Assembly: GCF_029852145.1 (NCBI RefSeq)
Contig: NC_079976.1
Coordinates: forward strand, 14,431,104-14,495,103
Direction: 5' to 3'
From: Microplitis mediator
Lineage: Eukaryota; Arthropoda; Insecta; Hymenoptera; Braconidae
DNA: 64,000 bases
In this document: in pieces, positions 21,733 to 34,533 of the stretch
How the letters are laid out: each line of letters begins with the position of its first letter
Position numbering within the stretch: position 1 is the first letter of the stretch
Made by a program: the position numbers and the translations under genes
The notes under the pieces: generated by a model
The model's input: only the letters and a program-made list of their open reading frames with translations
Database searches by the model: none
Told to the model about the DNA's origin: nothing

Positions 21733-22410
21733 GTCGGCAGCACCTTCGCTATTCGAACTTACGCGCGAAATCTTGGCCAATTGGGAAATTCCATCATTTG
21801 AATAATTAGTTCCAACTTTGAATAAAAGAGTTGCGACATGAAACGCACTCATTGGCTCAAGATTTCTACAAGCTACGTGGATTTTCGCTATTGGCTGAAA
21901 TTTCGTCAGCGTCGGCTATTAATTTTCTGATTGGTCTACCGCTCTGACGTCATAAAGAAACCGTTGTGAGCTTCCACTTTACAACGTTTCCTCATATTCT
22001 CAACTTGCTTTTGAACAGTTCACCTCGTGTACTAAAATCGCTTCGCTATTATAAAAGTTTTCCTGTGCTTTTCAAGTAATTCTTGTGCTGAATTATATTC
22101 AATACTTAGTCAGTATATCAAGGCTGCTATTTATTGGATATAAATAAATTGTCATCCGCTAATAATAAATTACTCAAGGTAATTTCCGTGTGTTGAATCA
22201 CAAAGTACCACGTGTTTCTTTTATACTCGTGTATTAAGTCGCATTCGCTATCTAGTATTTAGTCGCATTCGCTATACAGTATTCTTACAATTATATGTAT
22301 AAAGTGTAAATAAACAGTTAAATTTATTTTATTCTAAAAGTGTGTAATTTTTAATTATTGAATTCACCACACCTACACCAGAATCCCACAGAGCATTCGC
22401 TCATTTAACA
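21678..22410 (+). repeat. 3' LTR of the BEL/Pao element
   Basis: 733 bp, the same length as the 5' LTR, with two visible single-base differences. Its first 55 bases encode the end of Pol. It is followed by GTTTA, the target duplication. Confidence 0.95.
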
Positions 22411-22415
22411 GTTTA

Positions 22416-25400
22416 CATTATCAAAATAATGCACAATTTAGGAGATAACTTTTTAAAATTTTATATAAAATTAAAAAAAAAACATCATTTTATTATTTTA
22501 TTACCAACTACCTCATGAGCAACAATATTTTCGTTTTGTTGTGATATAAAGATGGCGGTAACAGTAAAAGATCTCGTTTAGGCAGAATACTATAGGTGGC
22601 AGCCGCAGTGTCATATACAGAAATCGGAGATATGGCTAGATTGGGTTCGCCCAAGGTTCATGCATATCTTTATATTTTTATTTAATAAAAAAATCAGAAA
22701 AATTTGGCTAGATTGGGAATTCCTTACGTCTATAGTACCTCTTAGGTATTTATTCAATAAAAAATAAAAAAAACAATCAGAGAAACACATAAGTTTGGCT
22801 GGCTTGGACTCCATACAAACATGTAGAGCCAAGTAGAGTATGTAGAGTAAAGTACTTCCCCCCCCCCCGCCGTTCACACTCACCGTACATCTATGGCTAT
22901 GTGCATTTTTTTTTCAAATTGAAAAAATTGTTCAAAAGTTGACGTTAGCATGTATACATATATTTATAATAATTCTAATCAAATAATTTATGAAAATCTA
23001 TGAATTAATTATTAAAATTATTCATGGTCAGTTTTGAAAATTTGTATTAATTCTCAGCTTGACATGACAGTTAATTATTGTTTATATTTGAAATTATTGT
23101 TGATCATACAAAAATATTTATTTCTATAAAATTAGGATACTTTTATTAATAATTTGGAATGTATTTTAAACACTTGAACAATAACTATCATTATAATCTA
23201 ATTTTTTGGGGGGTACCGTTTTATGGAAATCTTTGTATTATAATTTTGCGCTCGAAATCGATCGCTCGTCATTGGATAGTTGCCATGTAGCTATTTGTTT
23301 CCAACCTTCAAATCTACGAAATGATTTTTTTGTAATTATGTATTAAGCCGGCGTATTGTATACAAAATAAGATATTTTCTGCTTTTCTATACGGAATAAT
23401 ATATGGTTGTAGATATATAGTTTTTATATCTTTCTATTTGTTTTTGATTAAATTTTACTACAAACTGATAATATTTGAAAAATTTTAAGGCGTCTTGTGG
23501 AGTGTCCAAAACTGCCACTGCGGGGCACTGTGACGCCCACCAGATACCTGGGAAAATTTTAATTTATACTACATTTTTTAGAAAAAAAGTGAACAACCAA
23601 TAAAATATAATATATGTATTATCAGGTGTGATTATGAATAATCTTTATAAATAGTATCAAAATGAATAAAAAAAATCAATTATCAATTTATAAGAAACAT
23701 CAATAAAATTAAATTTAATCATACTGCACGCACAGAAAATTTGCACATGTACATTTACTGCAGACAGAAATTATAATAAAATCGATTTTCATTTATATTT
23801 TTTATTTATTTATGATCGATTTTTTTTTATTTATATTGATAATACCATTTACAAAGATTATTTATAATCAAAACACCAAGGACTTGTTTGTCAAACCAGG
23901 TTTATTTTTATTCTGGTTTGAATTATCATTGCTGGTATATCTATATATTATTGATGTACAAGAAATATTTATTAAAGCCCGAATAAATATAAACTCGATT
24001 TGAAAAGCTGGCCCTAAGATCTCTTCACTTTAATTTCACTGCAATCAGAACACTTCAGTTTTACTATGAATAAATACAAAAAAATAACTAATTTTATTTA
24101 CTGTTCCGGTATTAGAACAACCGAATTCCCGTATTGGGACAAGGCTATTTCAGCGTTCCGGTATTGGGTCTTTTGGGTGTCATAGAAAAAAATTTTTTTT
24201 TTTAGTTAAATTTAAGAAAAATGAATCAATTTGATTATTTTTGAATAGGTAATTGTCTATTCGACATGATGTTATAAACTATTAGGGTACATAGCTGGCA
24301 CCTCAGTGCTCCGCGGCGGATCTGTACACACAGCAGTAGTAAACTGCTAGGAGCAGAGTCAATTACTACCAAAAGCATCCGATTGTTAATTTAAAAATTG
24401 AACATTTATATAGTCTTCAAATTTATTGATGTATAAAGTTATTTTTCCTTGTATTTGTAGATGATAGAAAATGTTAATAATTACCGGAATCAAGTCGTCA
24501 TCTGTAATTACTTTTTTCTTATTAATAAATTTGCTAAAGGAATTTCCCATGTTTGAGTAAACAATTTATGATATTGATAAATATGCCAATAAATTTATTA
24601 TGTGCTTTTGACTTTCGAAATTTACCGGGCTTGCCCCGAGTAGACTAGAGCAAGAGCTGAATATGCCATTTGTGAATAATATCTACGAGCTAAGCTGATG
24701 CCCATCGAACACCTCAGTTTTGTCTTCAAAACTAAATTTTTAATTATTAAATGAATAAATAAAGTTATGGTATTTTTTTTTATTTGTACTTTTATTTTCA
24801 ACATAACATTTATTTTTTGTTTTCAATTTCCAATGCGAAGAATCGGACTAACAAAAAATACACCAGAAACATTCAACACGCCAACCGATCACATACGACA
24901 CTGGAAGAAATTTATTTAAATTTATATTGCAATTTTTACATGCTAACAATTAATAATTTTATAAAAATTATACATTTTCTTTACAAGCGGTAATTAACAC
25001 TGATTTTAAAATTTGTACAGCATAAGAATAACTACAGCAAAAAACATTCGTTGTCAATAAAATAAAGTTCCAACACGTTTATAAAAGTGTCTGACTTTTT
25101 TACATAATATACTGTTTTCAAATGATAACTGATAACTACCATTATATTGAAGAAATTTGAGTTAATGTCAAAATTATTGTATCAAATAAAGCAAAACTTA
25201 CTGCTGCGTATAATAAATTTATTGAATAAAACATTTTTATTTTTTAAAAATTCTAATAATCATTGAACCTATGATAGTTTTGATATTCTTGCACTTTTAT
25301 AACAAAAATTTAAAAAATCAAATGTCCCGTTGTTGAGTTGAAAAATACACCAAAGATTTTTATTATTTATTACTACTTTTACTTCTATAGACTAAACTCT

Positions 25401-25796
25401 AACTGCTATATTTTGTTTTAATGCTACTACAACAATAAATTAGCATAATGACAGCAAGAATCTCTGTATTAAAAAAGAATAATTTTGGAATAGTTTCACT
25501 GGAAGATTTTTATTTATACTCATAGGCATACTTTTGTACACTTTTTCTACTATAAAATTTGTTAAGAAAATAATTTAATTGTTTTTCTATTTTTTTTTTT
25601 TTTTTTTTTCACTTTTTACTAGAACAATTGAAAATTGAAAAAAAAAAGTTGAAATGTATTTTAAATAAATTAATTGTATACATGTCAACGTTTTCAAGTA
25701 TTCAGAAGCAATCTTTATTATTTACAATCTGAAGCCCAAGCTCCTGTATCCGAATACGTGCGATGATTTGTAATTTCGCTGATCAAAAGTTAATGA
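22416..25796. other. Non-coding AT-rich region
   Basis: Within it, 22630-22810 holds three diverged copies (spacing about 80-95) of a phrase like TTGGCTAGATTGGGAATTCC, and 22858-22868 is a C-run. At 24105-24170 the phrase TTCCGGTATTGG recurs. No ORF shows a motif. Confidence 0.5.
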
Positions 25797-26950
25797 TACA
25801 CTCGTAACAAAATTTAAAGGATATCAAAAAATCCTAAATTTTTCAGTAATTTTCAACAGACCGTAACTTTGCAAAAAAATGGTCGTAGAGTGAACAAAAA
25901 AAAATTGGAGCTTGAAGCATCTATGTAGCTGTCAAGTTCAGGGATCAAATATTTTTTATTATTTGAAGTTTCTGAGTTATCATGGCAAAATCAAAGGAAA
26001 AAAAAAAATTCTAGAATTTTTTCAGACTTTCCCAGAAAATCCACGGCATTCAATAAAATTCTTTTAGTTATCAGACTTTGTGATCAGAGGTTCGGGAGCT
26101 TCGTATAATCGATTTCCGCTACATCATCGGTGTTCAAAGCAAAAATGATATTTTTACAATAATTACTAGCAACCTAAACCAGCGTATTTAAGAATATTTG
26201 ATGAACTTTTGATTACTTCGCAAATAATGGACAGACTAAAAATATATAACTTTTTTTTTACTTCCAAGCATTTGGAAATTGTTCTTTTCGTTGGTTTTAT
26301 TTTTCCATTGAGTATTGAATAGTTGGAGATGTCAATTTTGCAGAAAATTAACGCATAGGATAAATTATTAATTATTTTCCGTTTTCAAGGCTAAATGTTT
26401 TTTTTTATTTCATTTTCAAAAAACCTCAATTTTCGGCAAACAAAATATGCAAAACAATTACTGAGCCTTGAAAACGAAAAGAAAAAAAATTTTAGTTTTA
26501 TCCTTTCCATTATTTTTATGCAAAACTGAGATCTTCAACTATTCAAAACTCAATGAAAAAAACAAATCCAATGAAAAGAACAAATTCCAAATGCTTGGAA
26601 GTTGAAAAAAACAAAAATTTTTAGTCAATTCGTTATTTGCAAAGTAATCGAAAGTTCGTAAAATATTTCTAAATACACTAGTTTAGGTTGCTGAGTAATT
26701 AATTATGAAAGTCAAAAATATCATTTTTCCTTGAAACACCAATGATTTAGCAAAAATCGATTATACGAAGCTGCTGAACCTCTGATAACAAAAAAGAAGA
26801 ATTAAGTTAAACCAGCATGAAAGTAAGGTTTCTAAAAACTTTTACTGAAGGCCGTGGATCTTCAGGAAAGTCAGAAAAAATTCTAAAATTTTCTTTACAC
26901 TTAAATATTTAGGATTTTTTTAATACTCTTTGATTTTTGTTACTAGTGTA
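25797..26950. mobile_element. Foldback element, about 1.15 kb
   Basis: The ends TACACTCGTAACAAAATTTA and CAAAGAGTATT...AAACAATGATCACAT-like inverse (right end TTTTGTTACTAGTGTA) are inverted. Arms meet near 26400: CCAAGCATTTGGAAATTGTT against CAAATTCCAAATGCTTGGAA, and CAGACTTTCCCAGAAAATCC against CTTCAGGAAAGTCAGAAAAA. TACACT ends are shared with the elements at 45776 and 56876. No coding capacity. Confidence 0.82.
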
Positions 26951-28369
26951 TAAGAAAAAACATTTTTAGATTTGATTTGTACATTTTAGCGTCGTCCTCA
27001 AATTTAGCTTCAGCCGGCTACTTTTCTAAATGCGCCCGATGTCTCTAAGTCCAAAATTAGTGGAGAATTTATAAGAGCTGGTCTTCATGGTAAACTGTGG
27101 TAACTTTGGTATAACTGAGATTGTTCCATAAATTGTCCGTTATAACAATGATCGTTAAGTTATCTTATACCAATCCTGTAATCATTAGCAAATTATTAAT
27201 ACCTCTTGTATCATAAGCTTATATTTTGCTAACTTATTTTACTCACTCATAATACTTACTTATACTCTGAAATATTTGCTGTTGATGATGTTGAAATTGT
27301 AACCAGTGAGACAGATTGAACTTCAGTGAAAATAGTAATTTTTTTAATGGAAATCTTATCCATAACGAATACTATTGATTTTTGAAGATTTTATATAATC
27401 TCTGAAATCAATGCAAAAGAATTATTCAAAACAATTTTCAAAATCAAAATATATCTACCTAATCTCCAACTTTATGTTTTGTTGCATCATTTTTCAAAGT
27501 ACTGTGGAAATCGCTATGACGTTAATATTGCTTATTATTGCTTAGGGTAGCTCATTTCAGAGCAACAATTTTTTTTTTTTTGGTCTAAAGGTATACCTCA
27601 ATTAATAGCAAATATCAGAAAAAAAACTTGACTTTTTCTTTAGCTTCATATGATTTTTCGTGCGCATGGAATTTAATATAATTCAGGGGTAACGGTAATT
27701 TATTTATGGTAGTTACTTAATACAAGTACGTGAAAATTCGAACTCTTAAACTTCTGCCCCGAAAGACGTTACAGATCAAGTAATAATTTTTTCTAACACA
27801 TGCATTCAGTCTTAAGTCGAAGAATTATATGACGAATAAAAAGTCTTCCACCATTAACTCTTCATTTTTCAACAGTTCTTATTTCTTATCTGTTAACCAA
27901 TTTGGTAGACATATTAGTAGAACGTTAATATTTTCATTTTATATGACTAAAAACTTCATACTTTACAGCTCTCTGTTTGAGAAATCCGATTCACTTCAAA
28001 AGGATTTGATGGGAAATTTCTGATTGAATCCTATTGGAGTGAATCGGAAATTTCCGAAAAATATTATTTTCCGATTGAAATCCATTGAATCCTATTCAAA
28101 ATTTTTATTGGTATGAATCGGTTCCAATCGGAAAATAATAACAAAATATAATTATTATTTTCCGATTGGAACCGATTCATTCCGATTATACTCAATCGAA
28201 TTCCAATCGGATATCAATCGGAATTCTTAACCAGGGAGTATATATAACTCAATCGACATTGCTTCCATTAAATCATCTATTCTATACTATTAAAACTAAT
28301 TTATTTATAGTCTCATTTCTCGTAGATCAGGATCTCACAAATTTTTATTACATATAATTTCATCTGATG
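26951..28369. other. Non-coding stretch with ATTCCGATTGG repeats
   Basis: Nothing supported until 27985-28240, where GAATCGGAAATTTCC-type phrases recur in both orientations. The best part is the hairpin at 28113-28178. Confidence 0.5.
28113..28178. repeat. Near-perfect 27-bp stem hairpin
   Basis: TGAATCGGTTCCAATCGGAA, followed by AATAATAA, pairs with TTATTATT and TTCCGATTGGAACCGATTCA around a loop of about 10 nt (CAAAATATAA). Probably a miniature palindromic element or the core of one. Confidence 0.7.
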
Positions 28370-29566
28370 TTACACTGTTGGAAAATGTGTAAGTCTTCTA
28401 TCTTGTATGATCCTTATCATGTGAGCTCTCATTGCAACGACATCTCTAGAGTAGTTCACTGAACATGGGTCTTCTTCCAAAGCTAATGTTGTTGCGAAAG
28501 CAGCAGAATATACACCAAACGCAAAGCAATCTGGTTGCTGAGTAACTTCAACATTAATTATATCATTTTTTTTACATTGTGGATAACGTTTGAAAATATA
28601 TGTATAATCTTCCTCTGATAACGACATTCCTGAAAGGCTATTATATACAAAAATATATGTCCCATCAAATCTTATGCAGATCCAATGTCTGCTTCTGTTT
28701 CCTCCAATTATTTGTATATCACGTGATGTTCGTGACGGTACTATGAGGTACGAATAAACATAATATAGTACCGGATAAGTATAGTAATCTGCATTTTGAT
28801 CTAATATTTGCATAAAGTATTCTATAGCTGAATCATTCAACAAACTTTCAGTGCTATTAATGTTTGCAATTACAGTATCTGGACTAATGTCAGTACGTAT
28901 ATCATCTATTACTTTACGTGCTTCTATAATATCTGCTTCCGTCAAATTTTTTTCATCACATTTTTCAATTGTAACCCAAGTTGCCATCGCTTGTTTTTGA
29001 TTGTTGTCTGATGTCAAGTTATTCTTTGTTTTTATGAATTTTGATAAGTCTACTTGAACTTCCGTTACATTGGTAATTTTAGATGTGGTCGCTGATTTTT
29101 CATCAGTCGTACACTTTTTGCTTTTTTTTGGAACTTTAGATTCCAATTTCTTTTTAGCTTCTTTTGCTTTTTTCTGAGCTTCCAAAATAAATTCTGGTTC
29201 ACGTATGCTCATATCACGGTTTTTTCGACTGTCAATAATTTCCGGAATCACACATTCCATGTAAAATCGAGTGACAAAAGGTTCAATGTCTTTCTCCCAA
29301 AACTGATGGTTTCTTTTAACTAGTTCATACTTTATCCCGTGAGGCGTCCACACGGTAAAATAACAATACTTCCTACCTGTGATGTGTAATTGCCCCTGAA
29401 TCTGATAATAACACGGATTTGTTTTTTTTAGATACCCAGTTTTGGGACTAAAAATATTTGTCATAGTCTTCTTTTTTGCTTGAAAAGCTTCGTCTGGTGA
29501 CAAATGTCTTATTGACGCAAGACATTTAACTTCAAAATTATAATTGTTGCCAATAAGGCCATCAGG
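28370..29566 (-). pseudogene. YqaJ-like exonuclease / Ulp1-like protease fusion, main part
   Basis: Read on the minus strand from the LINE boundary at 29566 to the TAA at 28370. The N-terminal part continues the lambda-exonuclease (YqaJ) fold: PDGLIGNN next to the junction, FEVKC with the Glu-x-Lys pair, then YYQIQGQLHITG with the late Gln motif, and FYMECVIPEI. After a lysine-rich linker (KAKEAKKKLESKVPKKSKK) comes a C48/Ulp1-like cysteine-protease core: RHWICIRFDG (His), VYNSLSG (Asn where Asp is usual), and QQPDCFAFGVYSAAFA (Gln and Cys). Exonuclease-protease fusions are known to me from large insect transposons and transposon-derived gene families. The N-terminal remainder lies past the LINE at 34815-34890, so this allele is broken. 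Confidence 0.75.
29553..29566. repeat. LINE target-site duplication, left copy
   Basis: ATAAGGCCATCAGG here and at 34815-34828. The sequence belongs to the exonuclease gene (PDGLI codons on the minus strand). The first A may be part of the LINE tail, so the true duplication is 12-14 bp. Confidence 0.92.
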
Positions 29567-29928
29567 CTCGGAAGATGATGGAGATGATGAGGGTGACTCT
29601 CTTCATTTTTTCAGGATAGTGATGGCAGCATCATTGTCCGGGAAGATGAAGAAGTCTACCATCTCATGTCATCATCAGGGTTTGAGTCCAACCGAGCGCG
29701 TCCCCGGGTGGCGGATAGGGAAATGGCCCAGACGACTACTCCTGTCGATATCATCTTTGATGATTTTTCGCGTAGAGGAAAGTTTGGGTTAGTGAGTTCC
29801 ATAGAGGGTTGTTACCGGTTTAACCACTGGTGTGCGACCTGAAAAAGACTCACCGCGGACCACTCAGGAGAAGCTATACTCCTTAAAAACAGAGACGAGC
29901 GTGATGTATAAGGTGTTGAATAATTATT

Positions 29929-31499
29929 ATGATGGAACAACAAAGTAATAAGAATTCGTTTACGGAGCAGGGGGGGGATACCCCAGCCACGGCTACCGCA
30001 GGTGGGTCAGCAGCACCTGCGCGGTCGACATCCAGCGACTGCTCGACGCCCTTGGTTGACCACTTGGCCAAGGGTAACACAATCGTCGACAAGCCAAGTG
30101 AAGGCCAGGTTACAGCTCCTGGGGATTCAATAACGGAGAGTCTTGTAAGAAGAGATGCGGCAATCTCAAGGGAGGATTCTGGCCTCCAGGAATTACAAGA
30201 GGTCCTGAAGGAGACCCTTCGGACGATCGTGAAGAAGAGGACCGTGGGTACCGAGGTCACTAAGGGAGTGAAAGAAGCATCGCTTATCCTGACGCAGCTT
30301 CTTACACACCGCAAGACCTGGAAAGATACCCAAAGGAAGATTGCGATGGCTGAGATCAAGGAGCGAGAGCGTCTCTTCGAGGAGTAGAAACAGCCGGAAC
30401 AACTTCTGAAGGAGGCGACTCAAACGAAAACCAAAGAAAAAGAGGAAGATACCTCCACAGAATGAGGAAGAACACTTCAGCCCACCAAAAGGACCTGAAG
30501 AGTTCGTCGTTCCTTCCTACTCTGAGGTCACGGCCGGAGATCACACTTCGTCCGGCAACAATGAGGCCCCAAAACGGAAGCGCCCTTTATCATCACCCGA
30601 GGAAGGAGAAAGGGACCAAAAGAAGAAGAAGGAAAGGGAAACTGCGATCCACAAACCAGAGAAGGCTCCCTTTACTACGGTGGAAGGAAAGCGGAAAAAG
30701 AAGAAACGGTGAAAAGGAAAAGGCGGCAGCAGCAGAAATCAGTGGAGAGAAGGAACGGACCACAGCATCCAAGGAGGCCAAGCAGCGGAAGAGGCGACAA
30801 CGGGCGGAGGCAGTACTGATCTCACCAGGTGAGTCAAGATCATCTGGGGATGTTTTGAAAGCTCTGCGATCAAAACTATCCCTAGAGGATCTAACCACAA
30901 GTGTTAGATCAATAAGGACAGCCAGGAAAGGCGGTCTTCTTATTGAGTTCGAGGGATCTGTTAAAGATCGCTCTGCTCTCGATAAGAAGATCACCAAGGC
31001 GGCTGGTGGAGTTGTTGCGGTGCGCCATCTCGTCCCGACCACTACAGTGGTTATCGACGGGCTGGACGCTGCAACAACAGTCAACGAGGTAAGGGTGACC
31101 TTGCGTCGGAGCATCAATGAAGGTGCGGACGAGCTGAAAATTAACATCACGAAACCTAATAAATGGGGAGCTGTCCGTGCCTTTATTGAGGCAAGATGCG
31201 CGGTCGCCACTACTTTAGAGGCCTTGGGAAAGGTCAAAGTGGGCTGGTTGGTCTGCCGTATCCGCCGCTGGGAACGGCTCGATCGATGCTTTCGCTGCCA
31301 TGATCTTGGTCATTCGACCAAATTATATAAGGCGGAGGTTGATCGGTCAAGTCTTTGCTGGCGTTGCGGCCAGGCGGACCACCAGGCCAAGGCCTGTCCC
31401 AATCCACCACGCTGCCACCTCTGTGTGGCAGTAGGAGACGGGCGATCTGTCGATCACGCAATCGGTTCGAGGCGTTGCACTTCTCATGAAAATGGCTAA
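29929..31499 (+). pseudogene. LINE ORF1 (Gag-like), frameshifted
   Basis: Starts at ATG 29929 and is read in three successive frames: frame 1 to the stop at 30385, then a frame carrying FVVPSYSEVTAGDH and a lysine-rich run, then the frame ending at 31499. The middle is a basic/acidic coiled-coil-like region. The C-terminal third holds an RRM-like stretch (VVIDGLDAATTVNEVRVTL, WGAVRAFIEA, VGWLVCRIRRWERLDRC) and zinc knuckles CFRCHDLGHST..., CWRCGQADHQAKAC and CHLC. The last cysteine expected in the first knuckle is replaced by Tyr. The protein would bind element RNA. It overlaps ORF2 by 14 bases. At least two frameshifts make it non-functional. Confidence 0.85.
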
Positions 31500-34486
31500 G
31501 GTGCTGCAGGCGAATCTACAACGGTGCAGGACATCGCTGGATCTACTTCTGGCGCGGAGACAAGACTGCAGAATGGATATTGTTCTGGTTTCAGAGCAAT
31601 ACCATTCAGCGTCCGGACCAAATTGGTTCTGTGACCCATCGGCGACAGCGGCAATTTGGATTCCGGACCTAGGGTCTGTTTCCGTGAAGGACAGTGGATC
31701 CAGGGATGGTATTGTATGGGTAGTTACGCCTGCGATCACCTTCGTGTCGTGCTATTTTACTCCCAACGAGCCTATCGCTGACTTCCGAAAGAGGGTGAAT
31801 GAACTCGAAAGAGTCGTTCACAATCTTGAGGGAGAAATCGTGATAGGTGGTGATTTCAATGCGAAACTTATCGATTGGGGGATGGAATGGACTGACACGC
31901 GTGGTACTGAGCTCTTGGACATGATGGCAGGTCTCGATCTTATAATTGTGAATAAGGGAAACACTGCAACTTTCCGCAGGGTGGGCACACGTGGGTCAAT
32001 AATTGACCTCACCTTTGCTACTCAACGGATAGCTGCGGTGATCTCGGACTGGGCTGTTTTGGAGAAGTTTACGGCTAGCGATCATCAATACATCTCGTAT
32101 ACGGTACATGATCTACGGGGAAACCCTGCGATTGTGTCCCAGCGATCAATGAAGCAGGTAGGTGGGAGGGTTTCGAAGCTGGATGGGGGTGCTTTACAAA
32201 AGGCAGTCTCAGACAGCGTTGAGGCCTTCCCTCCTATGTCTGCTGAGACGCGCGAAGATGTTGAGATGATTGTTGGCCGTACGATGAAGGCTATCGTCTT
32301 AGGCTGCGACGCTGCGATGCCTCGACGTTCCGCGAGCTCACGCAGAAATCAGCTTACTGGTGGACTGATGAGATCGCGCTGCTCAGGGCTGAGTGTTTGC
32401 GTCTTCGGAGGCAAGCACTCAGGATGCGAAAGCGTGATACTGGGCAGCAGAAGAACGAAGAGTATAAAGCGGCGAAGAAGCGACTGGTTGTCGCGATAAA
32501 GGAAAGCAAAGGGAGATGTTAGAAGGCGGTCTGCGAAGAAGTAGATAATGATCTATGGAGCCTTGGCTACCAGATTGTTACTCGAAAATTTCTAGGTCGC
32601 AGTCCAGTCTCACCTATGGAACCTGATGCGATGCACGAAATAGTCAGTGTCCTGTTTCCGGAACGTGAGGATCGAGACAGTCCAGTCTGGACTATATCCG
32701 ATGACGAGTGTCCACCTTTCTCAGCAGCTGAACTGCGGGTGGTTGTAAAGAGTCTCAAAGGAGGAAAGGCCCCAGGCCCCGACGGTATCCCCGTTGAGGT
32801 TTATAAGGCCCTCCTCCCTCAGCACGAGCAACTGCTTTTGAGTGCTTACAACTCCTGCATTTCAGTTGGAGTTTTTCCTGCACGATGGAAGCTGCAAAGG
32901 TTAGTCCTGTTGGACAAAGGAAAAGGCCTTTTACTCCTTCGTCCTACAGGCCACTTTGCATGCTGGACGTAGCTGGAAAAATTCTCGAATCGTTAATTCG
33001 AAATCGACTGAGAATTGAAGTTGCGGATGCCGGTGGTCTAGCGGAAAACCAACATGGTTTTCGGCTGGGTCGCAGCACAATCGGTGCTATTTCGGAAGCG
33101 CTTTCATTTGCCAGAAGAGATTGGACGGGAAACCATCGATCCCGTCCAGTATGCATTATGATGACATTCGATGTCAAAAATGCATTCAATTCGGCACGAT
33201 GGCCGGATATAATGGAAGCGCTTCGGAAATTAGGTCTGTCCGAGTGTCTCATTCAGATCATTGACGATTACTTACGTGATCGTTTTTTGATCTATGAGAC
33301 TACTTTTGGCGAGATGATGAAGAAGCTAAGTGGAGGAGCGGCTCAGGGTTCTGTCTTAGGACCGGAACTCTGGATCATCCTTTACGACGCACTTCTACGT
33401 CTAGACCTACCGAGTGAGGTGATACTGGAGGGGTTTGCTGACGATGTGGCAGCACTAATCCTTGCGCGCTCTTACGAGAGTGTGCAGAGATTAGCAAGCC
33501 TGGTCGCGACCAAAGTGGACGCTTGGCTAAATGACCATGGTATGGCATTAGCTAAGGCGAAAACTGAGGTTATAGTACTCACAGCCCAGAGGTGGTTTCC
33601 AAGTCCTTTCCGTGCTTTCGTCGTGGATCAACACGTCAAGAGTGGAAGTATTTTGAAATACCTCGGGGTGACGATCGATACGAAACTTACGTTTCGCGAT
33701 CAGATTGTCGGTGCGGCTAATAAAGCGGCAAAGTTGGTAGCAAACCTTTCTCGATTGATGCCGTGCGTCGGAGGACTGAGGAGCAGCCGTAGACGGGCTC
33801 TCATAAGTGTCTCAAACTCGATAATGCTTTACGGAGCAGAAATCTGGTGTGAGTCACTTAAAGTAGAATGCTATCGTCGACGACTGGCATCTGTTGAACG
33901 GAGCGGCGCACTGAGGATAGCTTGCGCTTACCGAACGGTTTCGGAAGCAGCCGTGATGGTCATCGCGGGTGTGATTCCGATCGACCTTATAGGGTTCGAG
34001 AGGAGACGCATCTGGGATGCCCGTCGGGCTGGGGAAGAACCATTGGAAAGAGTTAAGGCTCGAGAACGCGAGGAAACCCTGGAACTCTGGCAAGAGCGAT
34101 GGAAATCTGCGGAAACGGGACGTTGGACATTCAGGCTCATCAAACGAGTCCGTGACTGGATTTCACGGAAAGAAGGAGAGGTGGATTACTACCTTTCCCA
34201 ATTTCTCTCCGGTCATGGCTAGTTCAATGAGTACTTGTATCGCATGAGGATCCTAACCAATCCTTATTGCCAGTACTGTCCGCAAGTTGTCGACTCGGCC
34301 GAGCACACTTTCTTTTCTTGTCAGCGTTGGTCTGAAATACGGCTGCATTTTCAGGAGGAGAAAGAAGTGCCAAATGCCGCTGACCTGGTAATACCTTGGA
34401 TGTTGGCGTCGGCAGACAATTTCAAGACCATGACGACGTACGTCCGAGAAGTGTTGTTAGAAAAGAAGAAGGAAGAGATTGTGTAG
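31486..34486 (+). pseudogene. LINE ORF2 (endonuclease-reverse transcriptase), broken
   Basis: Starts ATG 31486. APE-type endonuclease: LQANLQRC, VLVSEQY, GGDFNAKLIDW, RGSIIDLTFA and SDHQYI. Frame is lost near 32310-32350, a TAG follows at 32519-32521, then RT begins: GGKAPGPDGIPVEVYK, and after another frameshift near 32930, PSSYRPLCMLDVAGKILE, HGFRLGRSTIGAI, TFDVKNAFNSARW, GAAQGSVLGPELW and FADDVAAL (catalytic DD). The thumb and a C-terminal zinc-type motif (CQYCPQVVDSAEHTFFSC) follow, after a TAG at 34220. The motif order and C-terminal finger match the R1 clade; I cannot name the family. The endonuclease made the target cut at AAGGCCATCAGG. Confidence 0.88.
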
Positions 34487-34533
34487 CGAATAGAGTGAGA
34501 AGAGAGACAGCGACGGCGACAAGAAGAGGAAGA

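Larger units (their letters stand above)
15341..22415 (+). mobile_element. Complete BEL/Pao LTR retrotransposon
   Basis: A 7.1-kb element flanked by the 5-bp target duplication GTTTA (15341-15345 and 22411-22415). Both LTRs are 733 bp, begin TG and end CA, and I see only two differences between them (near 15638/21972 and 16040/22372), so insertion is recent. Order: LTR, tRNA-Tyr-type primer site, Gag, short intron, protease, reverse transcriptase, RNase H, integrase, LTR. The Pol motifs (YVDD, PRMELNA, GGKWEAAVKS) and the gag-protease arrangement mark the BEL/Pao group. No disabling mutation was seen, so it may be active. Confidence 0.95.

Noticed and set aside
22859..22868. C-run as a regulatory G-quadruplex
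   Set aside because: A single run without the three further runs needed; only a homopolymer.
30593..31237. 214-codon minus-strand ORF
   Set aside because: Shadow of LINE ORF1; the plus strand has zinc knuckles and the expected order.
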